A DNA stretch of 64,000 bases from Marinobacter sp. 2_MG-2023 (GTDB taxonomy: Bacteria; Pseudomonadota; Gammaproteobacteria; Pseudomonadales; Oleiphilaceae), in NCBI RefSeq assembly GCF_030546935.1, contig NZ_JAUOPH010000001.1, positions 434,001 through 498,000 of the forward strand, written 5' to 3'. The notes under the pieces were generated by a model. That model made no database searches, was not told where the DNA came from, and was given only the letters and a program-made list of their open reading frames with translations. This document shows positions 39,326 through 49,300 of this stretch, in pieces. Both the position numbers and the translations under genes were made by a program. How positions within the stretch are numbered: the stretch's first letter is position 1; the number at the start of each line of letters is the position of its first letter.

Positions 39326-40381
39326 ATGGATCCATACGATCGCCGACCTCCCTCAAACCAGGACCCTCTTGGTGACATCAGTGTTCTCTACGTGAGCGTG
39401 CTGCTGCGGGCAGCTGAAGCCGAGGGCGTTAACGTAGAGGATCTGACACGTCGCTTTCAACTCAACGAGCAGACCCTCACATCGCCTGCTGCGCGAATCA
39501 GCATTCCCAGATTCATGAGGCTGGGGCACGCTGCCATTCAGGCCTGCGGTAATGCCGCGCTGGGATTACGCATGGGAGCTCTCTCGCGGCCTGTCGACGC
39601 TGGCATAGCAGGCCTTGCCGGTGAATCATCCAGCACTGCCGGCGCTGCCGCGCAAACAATAATTCGCTATTCCCTGCTAACGAGTCGTAACAGCCGGGGA
39701 ACACCTAAAGCCGAGCCGGAAAACCGGAGGCTGCAGTTCTACTCCATTCGCCCTTATAACGCTTTTAATTATTTTGTTGTGGACTCGGTACTGAGCGCCT
39801 GGACGCAATTTTTACGCTCCGTTACGGGGCAATGGGATGTGCTGGAGCGGGTAACCATAGAATACCCCTCCAGAGGCCTGGACGAGATGTTCGAGGGTTG
39901 GTTTCATTGCCCGGTTCAGTTTGGTGCAGCCATGAACAGCTTAACCGTGAGACAGGAGGTGTGGAATCAGGGAACAGTGCAGGCACAACCGGCCATGCAC
40001 GAGAAGCTGATACAGATTTGTGATGCAGAGATACAGGAGATTCAACGCGGCTGGACAACGGGAGACAGAGTAAGACGCCTTCTTACACCCCTTTTCCGCG
40101 GAGAAACTCCGAGCCTTGAAACCATCGCCTCCAGACTGGGCGTTACGCCATGGACGTTACAACGACAACTATCCAGCGAGAACACCGGGTTCCGGGAATT
40201 GGTAGACAGCACCCGGAAACAGCTTGCGAGGGATTATATCCGCGAAACTGAAACCTCTTTATCCGAAATAGCCTGGCTGTTGGGTTTTTCAAATCCTGCC
40301 GCGCTACACAAGGCATACCGGCGCTGGTTCGGGCTCAGCCCGGGAGAGCACAGGAAGCAATTGCGTAAAATGATGAAGTAA
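39326..40381 (+). CDS. AraC family transcriptional regulator (fadH-divergent)
   Basis: 351 aa with an N-terminal arabinose-binding-like effector domain (about 20-220) and a C-terminal double HTH (about 255-350: SLETIASRLGVTPWTLQRQLSSENTGFRELVDSTRKQLARDYIRETETSLSEIAWLLGFSNPAALHKAYRRWFGLSPGEHRK, written here as its full HTH reach). The conserved LGFSNPAALHKAYRRWFGLSPGEHR matches the second helix pair. Divergence from fadH suggests that it controls fatty-acid degradation; this is inference. Confidence 0.9.
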   Translation: MDPYDRRPPSNQDPLGDISVLYVSVLLRAAEAEGVNVEDLTRRFQLNEQTLTSPAARISIPRFMRLGHAAIQACGNAALGLRMGALSRPVDAGIAGLAGESSSTAGAAAQTIIRYSLLTSRNSRGTPKAEPENRRLQFYSIRPYNAFNYFVVDSVLSAWTQFLRSVTGQWDVLERVTIEYPSRGLDEMFEGWFHCPVQFGAAMNSLTVRQEVWNQGTVQAQPAMHEKLIQICDAEIQEIQRGWTTGDRVRRLLTPLFRGETPSLETIASRLGVTPWTLQRQLSSENTGFRELVDSTRKQLARDYIRETETSLSEIAWLLGFSNPAALHKAYRRWFGLSPGEHRKQLRKMMK

Positions 40382-40432
40382 ACAGCAGAACGCAGGCGGA
40401 AGAGAGGTATAGATAAATCGGGAGATAGAACG

Positions 40433-40469
40433 AAAAAAGCCGTTAGCTATGGATAGCTAACGGCTTTTT
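40433..40469. terminator. bidirectional terminator with 17-bp perfect stem
   Basis: Arms AAAAAGCCGTTAGCTAT and ATAGCTAACGGCTTTTT are fully complementary around a GG loop (3-4 nt once the inner pair opens). It ends both the AraC gene (plus) and tRNA-Asp (minus). Confidence 0.92.
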
Positions 40470-40476
40470 GGAATAG

Positions 40477-40553
40477 TGGCGGAGCGGACGGGACTCGAAC
40501 CCGCGACCCCCGGCGTGACAGGCCGGTATTCTAACCAACTGAACTACCGCTCC
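40477..40553 (-). tRNA. tRNA-Asp (anticodon GTC)
   Basis: A 77-nt cloverleaf on the minus strand. Acceptor arms GGAGCGG and CCGCTCC pair perfectly. The anticodon stem CCGGC/GCCGG encloses the loop CTGTCAC, giving anticodon GTC. The T arm has GGTTCGAGTCC and the CCA end is encoded. A strong terminator follows. The remaining gap up to 40686 shows no other feature. Confidence 0.97.
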
Positions 40554-40686
40554 ACAATGTCATAACCGATTGCTTTTAAAGGCTTTGCAATCGTTCATTG
40601 ATTGCTCGGTGACAACGAGAGCGCATTATAAAGAGGTGCCTGATTATGTCAACGCATTTTCTGAAAAATTTCAGAAAAGCACCGTA

Positions 40687-41718
40687 TTACATGGCATCAA
40701 CCATTGCATCCTTGCCCTGCGCAGTTTTACGGTACTCGATGGGAGTCATCTCGGACCAGCGTTTAAACGCTCGGTAAAATGTGCTGGGCTCGGAAAAACC
40801 AGTCAGGTAGACAATCTCGTCGATAGACTCATCCGTTGTCGCCAGCAATTGCCGGGCGAGTCGATAGCGAAAGTCGGCGAGCACCTGGTTAAAACTGCTT
40901 TCCGCTTCAGTCAGCCGCGTACGTAATGTGCGGGGTTTGATGCCCAGCCGCGTCGCCACCGCATCCAGAGTCACTTCACCGCTATCCAGTAACTCGGCAA
41001 TAATTCGTTCTACCTGGCCGACAATATCCCTTTTTTCCAGGCGAGCCACCTGTTCACTGGCAAAGCGCTCATGCAAGTCCAGAAGTTCCGGTTCTGCGTG
41101 AGGCGAAGCATGAGAGAGCAAGCTGGCCGAAAAGTACAACCGACTTTCTTTTGCTCCGAATACCACATCACACCCCAGCACATCTCTGACATGCTCTTGC
41201 CCCTCGTTACGCTGATGCTCAAACTCGATTCGCGAGGGATGAAACCCGCCATTAGTGATAGAACGAAAAAACGTAATCAGCCCCTGCACAAAACACTCAT
41301 TGAAATGCCTGAGGCGCCGAACGTCGTCGGAAGCAGCATCCAGTACCATGCAGGCATCATCGCCTTCTATGAAATAATCGGTGTTCGCAGCATCGCTGAG
41401 CAGACGCTGGTAGTTCTTCGCGCGACGTAATCCTTCACCAAACGTCGGACTGCTCAGGAAGAGATATTCCAGAACCTGCCCCTTGTAGACGGGAAGGAGC
41501 TGGCCAAGGTGTAAACCGATATCCGGGTCACCGGATACATCTTCAACGGCCTGCCAAAAGAATGTCTGCGCGCTATGAGGAGTTCGGAGCTGCTCTGTGT
41601 ATACGTAATCCGCATTGATACCCAACCGGCTGAAAATGAGATCGGTATCAATACCTTTTGCTTTCATCGCCTCATAAATGAGGCGCAACATTACGCCTGC
41701 GTCACGTAGTTCTTGCAT
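40687..41718 (-). CDS. AraC family transcriptional regulator
   Basis: 343 aa with an arabinose-binding-like N-terminal domain (about 20-210) and a C-terminal AraC HTH (about 245-335), including VTLDAVATRLGIKPRTLRTRL and IVYLTGFSEPSTFYRAFKRWSEMTPIEYR. It has the OruR/ArgR-like subfamily layout. It is divergent from a MaoC-domain gene, which suggests control of an acyl-CoA or hydroxyacyl pathway; the effector is unknown. Confidence 0.9.
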   Translation of the reverse strand: MQELRDAGVMLRLIYEAMKAKGIDTDLIFSRLGINADYVYTEQLRTPHSAQTFFWQAVEDVSGDPDIGLHLGQLLPVYKGQVLEYLFLSSPTFGEGLRRAKNYQRLLSDAANTDYFIEGDDACMVLDAASDDVRRLRHFNECFVQGLITFFRSITNGGFHPSRIEFEHQRNEGQEHVRDVLGCDVVFGAKESRLYFSASLLSHASPHAEPELLDLHERFASEQVARLEKRDIVGQVERIIAELLDSGEVTLDAVATRLGIKPRTLRTRLTEAESSFNQVLADFRYRLARQLLATTDESIDEIVYLTGFSEPSTFYRAFKRWSEMTPIEYRKTAQGKDAMVDAM

Positions 41719-41982
41719 GTCGCTCCCGCATAAAATTCTGCTTTATATTTATTGGATACCACTTTGGCCCGGCAGACTCTCACCGGAACACCCCAGGCCA
41801 ATGCCACGCCTGAGAAGGCCTGCCAGACTGCCAAGAGGCTGGCTACCCGGCCCTGCGAGCTTTGGTTTGACGAGGTTTGCTTAAAAACTGACTTATACTA
41901 TCGTCTTACATTAGAGCATATCAGGCCACAGACTCACAGTTGTACCAGCATCCGGACAGAACAGCTTCAAGAGAGGACCATC

Positions 41983-42858
41983 ATGGCAGACACGCTCGTT
42001 TATAAAGACACTCCGCCAGCGCTGCTACCGCTCTATGGCAGAGCTCTTCTGTCGAAAAAAAGCACGCCCGATGCAGACATTACACTTCCCCGACTCGCCG
42101 CCACGCTGCTTTGTGCTCACACGGCCAGTGAAGACCTGCGCCACTATAGGCGGACATGCGAATTCAGACCGAGCAGTCACGTACCTATTACCTGGCCCCA
42201 TATTCTTGCGTTCCCGCTGCATCTCAAATTGCTGACCGAGAAAGCATTTCCATTACCTCTCCTGGGACTGGTACACCTGCGCAATTCCATAACCCAGCAC
42301 AGGCCCATCGGCGTGGGTGAGGCACTGAAACTGGATGTCTGCGTGAGTCACCAGGAACGCACCAGCCGCGGCATAGAATTCAGCATGATCACCAATGCCA
42401 GCTCTGCAGGCAAAGTGGTTTGGGAAGAAACCAGCACAATGCTCTTTCGCCAACCTGAAAAACACACTGAGCAAACGACGAAAGCGACGCCTCCGACTCT
42501 GGAGCGCTACCCGAATACGAAAGAGTTTGAAGCCCCGGAGTCCATCGGACGCCAGTATGCAAAGATTTCCGGCGACCGAAATCCGATTCACATGCATGCT
42601 TTGAGCGCGAGGGCTTTTGGTTTTCCAAGGGCAATCGCACACGGTATGTGGAGCAAAGCAAAGGCACTTGCCGTTCTGGAGCAGCAGAATGGATGGCAAT
42701 CAGGTCCGGTAAGTGTGAGCTGCCAATTCAAGAAGCCGCTATTCTTGCCGGGCACCGCACAGTTGAACTGGCAAACAGAAAAAAACAGATGGGATTATCA
42801 GCTACTGAACGCGAGAGGCGACGCGCCACACCTCAGCGGGCGCATCGAATGGCGCTAA
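41983..42858 (+). CDS. MaoC-like hotdog dehydratase
   Basis: 291 aa from ATG 41983, with AGAGGA 6 nt upstream; the frame is open further upstream but without a ribosome site, and that part reads as non-coding. The C-terminal half has the hydratase-2 motif YAKISGDRNPIHMH (about 185-200) and AFGFPRAIAHGMW, defining MaoC (R)-enoyl-CoA hydratases. The N-terminal half is a degenerate hotdog partner, giving a double-hotdog monomer. The gap 41719-41982 between it and the AraC gene holds no ORF with support and presumably the divergent promoters. Confidence 0.88.
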   Translation: MADTLVYKDTPPALLPLYGRALLSKKSTPDADITLPRLAATLLCAHTASEDLRHYRRTCEFRPSSHVPITWPHILAFPLHLKLLTEKAFPLPLLGLVHLRNSITQHRPIGVGEALKLDVCVSHQERTSRGIEFSMITNASSAGKVVWEETSTMLFRQPEKHTEQTTKATPPTLERYPNTKEFEAPESIGRQYAKISGDRNPIHMHALSARAFGFPRAIAHGMWSKAKALAVLEQQNGWQSGPVSVSCQFKKPLFLPGTAQLNWQTEKNRWDYQLLNARGDAPHLSGRIEWR

Positions 42859-44429
42859 TCGGCGCCTGACGGGCACGATGAGGTTCCTGGTGCACCCGCT
42901 ACAGGTAGCGTAAAGAAGAAAAGGGCGCCTCCATCTTCGGGGCGCTCGAAACCTATATCACCCCCTTGAGCCTGAATAAGTGAGCGGCAGGTCGGCAGAC
43001 CGATACCCATGCCTTCATCCTTTGTGGTGTAGAAAGGCAGAAAAAGCTTTTCCTCTGCATCTTCCGCCAGGCCCACACCCCGGTCACGGACCTCAACCCT
43101 CACGCAACCTTCACTCATCACTCTCGCGCTCACTTCCACTGGCAATGCCGACTCTGCACTGCGCGTAGCCTCAAGCGCGTTCCGTATCAGGTTCAGGGCA
43201 ACCTGTTGCACCTGGATCGGATCAGCCAGGATATCCGGTAAATCGTCTGCCACAACAAGATTGATAGCCCCATCGTTATTGCGCATATCTACTTCTGCAA
43301 ACTGGCGTGTATCTTCCAGCAGTGCGGATACAGACAAAACTTCCTTACCGGTCGCCGGTTTTTTCATAAATCGGCGGATTCTGCGGATGATTTCGCTGGC
43401 GCGATGGGACTGAGCCTCAATCTTATCGAGGGTTTCCTGGAGCAAACTCAGGTTCGGGGTTTCTTTGGCCATAACCCGTTTGGCCACGCGGGCGTAGTTC
43501 GCAATAGCCGTCAGCGGCTGGTTAACTTCATGCGCCACACCTGCAGCCATCTCACCCATGGTTGTCAGACGAGACGTATGTGCCAGCTGGTCACGTTGTT
43601 CCTGAACCAGCTCTCGTGCCTCATCAAGCTCTCGCTCGCTCTCAAGTTCAGCAGTAATATCACGAAAAACAACAACCGCTCCGTGCAGTTCGTTACCTTC
43701 GTGCTTGGGTGTGGAACGATATTCAGCCGGAAACGCCGTGTTGTCCGTGCGCAGCATTCGGATATCGCGTTGATTCTCTGCAACACCCTGGCTACAGGTA
43801 GCATGCACCGGAAGACTGGTCGGGCATTCGGCTGCGGTTGAAAAGTGCACTTCGAAAAAATTACGACCAATCAGATCTTCTACCGGGCAGCGCATGATGA
43901 GGCCGGCTGCGGGATTGGCAAACTCGATTGTACCTTGCTCATCGAGGCCGTAAATCCCTTCACTAATGGAGTTCAGGATGCGGGTCTGATCGCCTTGAAG
44001 CTCTCGGTTGCGAGCCTGCAACTCGCGCTCGAGCCGGATAACACGGGCGTGGGTTTTAACCCGGGCAATGACTTCCTGAGACTGGAACGGCTTGGCAATG
44101 TAGTCTGCGCCGCCAAGAGAAAAACCTTTTACTTTCGCACTCAGGTCGTCCAGAGCTGAGAGAAACACCACCGCACAATCGGCTGTTTCAGGATCGGCTT
44201 TAAGGCGCTGGCACACCTCATAACCATCCATTTCAGGCATCATGATATCAAGCAGAATGACTTCGGGCTGATGGCGCTGAGCAAGATCCAGTGCTTTTTC
44301 GCCTTCATTGGCAATCAGAAGCCGGTAGCCTTTATCTTTCAGTGTCTCATAGAGTACTTTCAGGTTCTGTGGATTGTCATCCACGAGCAGAACCGTAACC
44401 TCTGAGTTTTCGCTGACAACTTCAGTCAT
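42855..44429 (-). CDS. response regulator-PAS-sensor histidine kinase
   Basis: 524 aa. Domains in order: REC (about 10-128, acceptor Asp61 in VILLDIMMPEMDG), short coiled coil, PAS (about 145-265), a second coiled coil, HisKA with His300 in MAAGVAHEVNQPL, and HATPase (RNALEATR, GMGIGLPTCRSLIQ). No TM helix is present, so it is cytoplasmic. The FixL-like kinase core and the adjacent FixJ-type gene suggest one phosphorelay. The ligand of the PAS domain is unknown. It overlaps the convergent MaoC gene by 4 nt. Confidence 0.93.
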   Translation of the reverse strand: MTEVVSENSEVTVLLVDDNPQNLKVLYETLKDKGYRLLIANEGEKALDLAQRHQPEVILLDIMMPEMDGYEVCQRLKADPETADCAVVFLSALDDLSAKVKGFSLGGADYIAKPFQSQEVIARVKTHARVIRLERELQARNRELQGDQTRILNSISEGIYGLDEQGTIEFANPAAGLIMRCPVEDLIGRNFFEVHFSTAAECPTSLPVHATCSQGVAENQRDIRMLRTDNTAFPAEYRSTPKHEGNELHGAVVVFRDITAELESERELDEARELVQEQRDQLAHTSRLTTMGEMAAGVAHEVNQPLTAIANYARVAKRVMAKETPNLSLLQETLDKIEAQSHRASEIIRRIRRFMKKPATGKEVLSVSALLEDTRQFAEVDMRNNDGAINLVVADDLPDILADPIQVQQVALNLIRNALEATRSAESALPVEVSARVMSEGCVRVEVRDRGVGLAEDAEEKLFLPFYTTKDEGMGIGLPTCRSLIQAQGGDIGFERPEDGGALFFFTLPVAGAPGTSSCPSGAD

Positions 44430-44475
44430 ATAGTAAAAGGCCGGTCAATAAGATAACCGCATAATGCCGGCGGTA

Positions 44476-45102
44476 TTACCGCGCGTCGATAAGGTTCTTT
44501 ACGGACAACACCATCCGAACCAGGTGTGCCAGCGAATGAGTGCCCATCTTGTGCATGACTCGGGAGCGATGTATTTCCACTGTGCGCTGACTGATCTCCA
44601 GCTCGATCGCGATAACCTTGTTGGCCTGGCCTTCTATCATTCGATCCATGATTTCATGTTCGCGAGGGGTCAGACTCTTGATACGGCGGATAATCTCCTG
44701 CTTCTCGCCAAGTGTTTTCCGTTGCTCCAGATCCTGCTGCAGCGCGGCTTCGATTTTTTCCAGCAGCGCTTCTTCACGGTAAGGCTTCTGGATGAAATCA
44801 ACGGCGCCCTCTTTCATGGCATCAACAGCCATGGGCACATCGCCGTGCCCGGTAACAAAAATGATCGGCAGAATGGAGTGCTTATCGTTGAGCTTCTTCT
44901 GCAACTCCATACCGTCCATTCCCGGCATGCGGATATCCAGCACAATGCATCCGGCCATCTTCTCGGAGTAATCCTTCAAGAACATCGCCGCATTCTCATA
45001 GGTTTTGACCGGCTTATCATCAGATCTAAGTAACAGCTCAAGCGAGTCACGAACTGCTTCGTCATCCTCTACCACGTACACAGTTTGCTGAATATCAGTC
45101 AT
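44476..45102 (-). CDS. FixJ-type response regulator (LuxR HTH)
   Basis: 208 aa. The receiver domain (1-120) has Asp56 in CIVLDIRMPGMDG and K in IQKPYREEALL. The C-terminal LuxR HTH (about 140-200) reads SLTPREHEIMDRMIEGQANKVIAIELEISQRTVEIHRS in outline. It is the DNA-binding output for the kinase 46 nt downstream. Targets are unknown; the Lon-like protease gene is the nearest upstream neighbour. Confidence 0.94.
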   Translation of the reverse strand: MTDIQQTVYVVEDDEAVRDSLELLLRSDDKPVKTYENAAMFLKDYSEKMAGCIVLDIRMPGMDGMELQKKLNDKHSILPIIFVTGHGDVPMAVDAMKEGAVDFIQKPYREEALLEKIEAALQQDLEQRKTLGEKQEIIRRIKSLTPREHEIMDRMIEGQANKVIAIELEISQRTVEIHRSRVMHKMGTHSLAHLVRMVLSVKNLIDAR

Positions 45103-45140
45103 GGGGGAGTTCTCTCCTGTCTGTTTTATTGTGACGCCGG

Positions 45141-47576
45141 TTAATGGATTGACGGATCTTTCTGATCATCCCGGGCGTGCTCCTGGCGTTCGTGCTCGCG
45201 CATTTTCTCAAGCCGCTGCTGGATAATGCCAAAAACGCTCTGTTTCGGATAGTTTCCTTTGCTATCAGGTTTGCCTGCGGGCTTACCCAAAAGCAGCGCA
45301 ATGGCGTCCTCAACATGCGATGCTGCGTAAACTGAAAAATGCCCTTCGCGAACCGCCTTGACCACTTCGCTGTCCAGCATAAGATTCTGTACGTTGTTTT
45401 CCGGTACTATGACGCCCTGAGTGCCCGTTAACCCGCCCTTAAGCTGACAGGTAGCAAAGAAACCTTCAACTTTCTCATTGACGCCACCGATAGGCTGAAC
45501 CTCACCAAACTGGTTTACAGAGCCAGTAATCGCCAAGTCCTGTCGCACCGGAATTCCCGAAAGTGAAGAAATCAGCGCACAGAGCTCCGCCAGCGACGCA
45601 CTATCCCCATCTACTTCGCCATAATTCTGTTCAAACGTAATGCTTGCAGAAAGGTGCATCGGATCAGTCACAGCAAAACGGGAGGAAAGCAATGAGCTGA
45701 GAATCATGACGCCTTTAGAGTGAATATTGCCACCCAGCTTTACATCACGCTCAATATCCATAATTTCACCACTTCCATAATAGCAGGTAGCAGTGACACG
45801 ATTAGACAGGCCAAATTCAAACCCGCCTGAAGATAGAACAGACAGCGCATTCACCTGCCCGACAACCGAACCCTGAGTTGAGACGAGAGTAGAGCCGTCG
45901 CGAATTGAATCGTAGAACTGGTCACGAATCCGGCTACTTCGGTATTTGGCACTCTCCAGGGCCCGCTCTACATGAACGTCCTGAATCAGTTTTGCATTCG
46001 CTTGCCTGGCCCAGAAATCCGACTCCCGAAGCAGATTGGCAATATTGGCTGCGTGCAGAGACAACCTGTCCTGGTGCTCGGCAATACGAGCGCTGTATTC
46101 GATGACCCTCGCCACTGCCTTGTTCGTGCAATGCAGGAGATTCTTTTCCTTTACCACACTGGCGATAAACTTCGCATACATCACCTGACTGTCTTCCGAA
46201 CGGTACATCTCATTTTCAAAGTCTGCGGTTACCCGGAAAAGCTCCGAAAATTCGGGATCATAATCCTGTAACAGCATCCATGTTTCACGGTCACCGAAAA
46301 GCACCAGTTTTACATCGAGCGGTACCCCTTGGGGTTCAATCGAGATGGTGCCCGAAAGGGTGAGTTCACGCTCGAGGGAATTGATCTGAAGGGATTTGGC
46401 TCGAAGAGCCCTTTTCAATCCATCCCAGACAAAAGGCTGCTCCAGCATCTTGATGGCATCCATCAACAGATACCCGCCATTGGCCCGATGCAAGCTGCCA
46501 GCACGAATCAGTGAAAAATCCGTGAATACGGTGCCCTTGTAGGTCACATTCTCAACATACCCGAACAGATTGTGATACGTCGGGTTGTCCTCCACCACCA
46601 TAGGCACTTCATTGGTTTTCTGGTGTACCAGCACGTTAACCAGATAACGACGCGGCATCTTTTTATCCAGAGACGCATAGGCAATGGCAGCCTGCTCCTC
46701 GTTGTCGTCGAGGAAAATATCCAGGTTCTCTACCAGGTCTGCCCGCACAGCTTCAAGGTAGGCGACTACATCCGGGAGGCTTTTGTAGCTCTCAATCAAC
46801 TCATCAATCTGATGGCCGGATATACCTTCCAGGGTTTCCTTGTTAAGCGCTTGCTGTTTGTCAGCGTATTCCTGCTCCCAGTCCGCCAGCTTGCGAAGCG
46901 CCTGACGAAGTTTTTTCTCAAGCTTGTTGATGGAATCCTCAAACTTGTCGCGCTGCACATCCGTCAACGCCTTGAACGTCTCTGCGGTGTGCGGTTTATC
47001 ACCTTGCATCGCCACCAGGCGATATCCGCCCGGCGTTGTAATCGTGAGGCTGACTTTTTTTCGGCGTGCCTGGGCCGCTACTTTCTCAAGCTCATCTTCC
47101 TGCTTCTTGCCATACTCATCCTTGAGCTGCTCTGAGCGCTCCAGGAAGCTGTCGCTGTCAAAGGTCTGCGGAATAACCTTGACCAGCCGGCTCATGAGCT
47201 TTTCCATATCCTGTTTCAGCCGCGCGCCCTTTCCTGCGGGAAGCTGAAGCAGCCGGGGAACCCTAGGCTCTTCAAAATCTGCGACGTAACACCAGTCGTG
47301 GGATTGTTGCTCGGTATCCAGATGATGTTCAAGGTAACGCAGCATCATCGTGCGCTTACCCAGACCATTGCGACCAACGGCATATACGTTATAACCGCTG
47401 TGCGGCATTGCCAGAGCAAAGCGCACCGCTTCCTGGGCCCGATTCTGGCCTACAATTTCAGCCAGGGGCACCAGTTGTCTGGTGGACTTGAACGGTAGAT
47501 CTTTCAGAACGCAGGCTTTGTATAGCTGATGCAGAGACAGTGACTTCAAGGTTGGGTCCTGTAACAGTTGACTCAT
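45141..47576 (-). CDS. Lon-like ATP-dependent protease (AAA_32/LonB-type family)
   Basis: 811 aa. The N-terminal AAA module includes YAVGRNGLGKRTMM near residues 66-78, a P-loop in which the usual Ser/Thr after GK is Arg75. A long coiled coil follows (about 180-270), then VTYKGTVFTDFSLIRAGSLHRANGGYLLMDA, matching the Walker B region of this family. The C-terminal Lon protease domain has the catalytic dyad Ser659 in DGDSAS and Lys702 in GGVNEK. It resembles E. coli YcbZ/LonH-type proteins, whose substrates are mostly unknown. It is monocistronic or the first gene before the FixJ-type regulator. Confidence 0.92.
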   Translation of the reverse strand: MSQLLQDPTLKSLSLHQLYKACVLKDLPFKSTRQLVPLAEIVGQNRAQEAVRFALAMPHSGYNVYAVGRNGLGKRTMMLRYLEHHLDTEQQSHDWCYVADFEEPRVPRLLQLPAGKGARLKQDMEKLMSRLVKVIPQTFDSDSFLERSEQLKDEYGKKQEDELEKVAAQARRKKVSLTITTPGGYRLVAMQGDKPHTAETFKALTDVQRDKFEDSINKLEKKLRQALRKLADWEQEYADKQQALNKETLEGISGHQIDELIESYKSLPDVVAYLEAVRADLVENLDIFLDDNEEQAAIAYASLDKKMPRRYLVNVLVHQKTNEVPMVVEDNPTYHNLFGYVENVTYKGTVFTDFSLIRAGSLHRANGGYLLMDAIKMLEQPFVWDGLKRALRAKSLQINSLERELTLSGTISIEPQGVPLDVKLVLFGDRETWMLLQDYDPEFSELFRVTADFENEMYRSEDSQVMYAKFIASVVKEKNLLHCTNKAVARVIEYSARIAEHQDRLSLHAANIANLLRESDFWARQANAKLIQDVHVERALESAKYRSSRIRDQFYDSIRDGSTLVSTQGSVVGQVNALSVLSSGGFEFGLSNRVTATCYYGSGEIMDIERDVKLGGNIHSKGVMILSSLLSSRFAVTDPMHLSASITFEQNYGEVDGDSASLAELCALISSLSGIPVRQDLAITGSVNQFGEVQPIGGVNEKVEGFFATCQLKGGLTGTQGVIVPENNVQNLMLDSEVVKAVREGHFSVYAASHVEDAIALLLGKPAGKPDSKGNYPKQSVFGIIQQRLEKMREHERQEHARDDQKDPSIH

Positions 47577-47661
47577 TGGCCGACCATTGTAGGTTTTGCA
47601 GACCGGTCTGTCGCGCTCAGAGGAAAAGAATTGTCGTTAACGCTTCGCCAGCCCGAAGCCT

Positions 47662-48132
47662 TCAGAAAAGCCCGGCATCCAGGCTAGCCGCAACATACAT
47701 CCCCAGCTCACGACACTGACCTTCAAACTCATCACGATATTCGCCACGGCAAATCAGTGGTTCCTGAACGAGTTTCCATCGCAGACCGGTGGTAATGCTT
47801 TCGATAGCACGTTGCGTTCCGGTGCCATCATGGCCGGCACGAATGTAGTAAGCGAACGGCAGGCCCTGGGTTTTCTCCAGGCAAGGGTAGTAGCTGCGAT
47901 CAAAGAAATCCTTGAGCGCGCCACTCATATAACCGAGGTTTTCAGTGGTGCCGAGGAGAATGGCATCACAGGCAAGGATATCGTCCGGGCCGGCATCCAG
48001 TGGCGCCAACACGGTTACTTCTACATTTTCAATATCTTCATCGCCTGCACCCTGAGCAACTGCATTGCGCAGGGTGAGGGTATTCGGAGAAGGTGCATGG
48101 GCAACAACAAGTAATTTCTTTTTGCTATCCAC
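47662..48132 (-). CDS. flavodoxin-like NAD(P)H oxidoreductase
   Basis: 156 aa from GTG 48132, with GGAGG 6 nt upstream. A flavodoxin fold is visible: KLLVVAHAPSPNTLTLRNAVAQG (FMN phosphate loop, somewhat divergent), ACDAILLGTTENLGYMSGALKDFFDRSYYP, and FAYYIRAGHDGTGTQRAIESI. It probably transfers electrons from NAD(P)H to a quinone or other acceptor. It starts 20 nt after recA, so it may be read through from the recA SOS promoter, in the place where many relatives have recX. Confidence 0.85.
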   Translation of the reverse strand: MDSKKKLLVVAHAPSPNTLTLRNAVAQGAGDEDIENVEVTVLAPLDAGPDDILACDAILLGTTENLGYMSGALKDFFDRSYYPCLEKTQGLPFAYYIRAGHDGTGTQRAIESITTGLRWKLVQEPLICRGEYRDEFEGQCRELGMYVAASLDAGLF

Positions 48133-48152
48133 AATACACCTCCGGGACTCTC

Positions 48153-49202
48153 TTAGAGCAGTTCACCATCCGCTTCTGCAGGCGCTTCAGCGTCCGCATC
48201 TTTTTTGGAAACCGGCTTCGGCATCAACCTGTCGCGCACCTTGGCCTCAATTTCCCTGGCCACGTCCATATTCTCTTCCAGGAACTTGCAGGCGTTGGCT
48301 TTACCCTGGCCAATTTTATCACCGTTATAGGCATACCAGGCGCCGGACTTATCCACAAAGCCTTCTTTAACGCCCATATCGAGCACTTCCGCCATGTGAT
48401 AAATACCTTTGCCGTAAAGAATCTGGAACTCGGCCTGGCGGAAAGGTGGTGACACCTTGTTCTTGACGACTTTAACCCGGGTTTCGTTACCTACAACCTC
48501 ATCGCCATCTTTCACGGCGCCAATGCGGCGGATATCAAGGCGAACAGAAGAGTAAAACTTCAGTGCGTTACCACCGGTGGTGGTTTCGGGGCTGCCGAAC
48601 ATTACACCGATTTTCATACGAATCTGGTTAATGAACACCATCAAGCAGTTTGCGTGTTTCACATTACCTGTGAGCTTACGCAGGGCCTGGGACATAAGAC
48701 GGGCCTGAAGGCCAACGTGGCTGTCGCCCATCTCGCCTTCAATTTCTGCTTTCGGGGTCAATGCCGCAACCGAGTCAACAATGATGACGTCTACAGCGTT
48801 GGAGCGCACCAACATGTCGGCAATTTCCAGCGCCTGCTCCCCAGTGTCCGGCTGGGAAACCAGAAGCTCGTCCACATTAACGCCCAGTTTTTCTGCGTAG
48901 ATCGGGTCCAGGGCGTGCTCAGCATCAATAAACGCGCAGGTTTTACCGGCTTTCTGGGCTTCGCCGATAACCTGAAGGGTCAGAGTTGTTTTACCGGAGC
49001 TTTCAGGGCCGTAAATCTCAACAATGCGCCCGAAAGGCAAACCACCTATCCCCAAAGCAACATCCAATCCCAGGGAACCAGTAGAGACCGCAGGAATGGC
49101 TTCGCGGGGCTGGTCGCCCATCTTCATTACTGCACCCTTACCAAACTGGCGCTCAATCTGACCCAGAGCTGCGCTCAGTGCTTTTTTGCGGTTGTCTTCC
49201 AT
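48153..49202 (-). CDS. recA: recombinase RecA
   Basis: 349 aa from ATG 49202, with GAGGG about 9 nt upstream; upstream in-frame codons are not typical Rec[30 protein letters not shown] opens the protein, the Walker A is GPESSGKTT (about 67-75), and [37 protein letters not shown], read in outline, is the L1/L2-linked core. It catalyses strand exchange and LexA cleavage. A LexA box lies 99 bp upstream. No recX follows. Confidence 0.99.
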   Translation of the reverse strand: MEDNRKKALSAALGQIERQFGKGAVMKMGDQPREAIPAVSTGSLGLDVALGIGGLPFGRIVEIYGPESSGKTTLTLQVIGEAQKAGKTCAFIDAEHALDPIYAEKLGVNVDELLVSQPDTGEQALEIADMLVRSNAVDVIIVDSVAALTPKAEIEGEMGDSHVGLQARLMSQALRKLTGNVKHANCLMVFINQIRMKIGVMFGSPETTTGGNALKFYSSVRLDIRRIGAVKDGDEVVGNETRVKVVKNKVSPPFRQAEFQILYGKGIYHMAEVLDMGVKEGFVDKSGAWYAYNGDKIGQGKANACKFLEENMDVAREIEAKVRDRLMPKPVSKKDADAEAPAEADGELL

Positions 49203-49300
49203 CAGTGCAAACCCTCTGTTGCCGTGGCCGCCAGCAGAACCTGGCAAGCCGGTGGAGGTGTGGTTAAACGGGAACCTGTACAACGTTAACAGTGAATTCC

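Noticed and set aside
41752..41982. N-terminal extension of the MaoC-like protein
   Set aside because: The ribosome site and family match begin at 41983; the upstream part has no homology pattern and a poor start.
49276..49292. Second LexA-like sequence CTGT-N9-ACAG near recA
   Set aside because: The spacing is 9 rather than 8, so it does not fit the operator; the box at 49301-49316 does.
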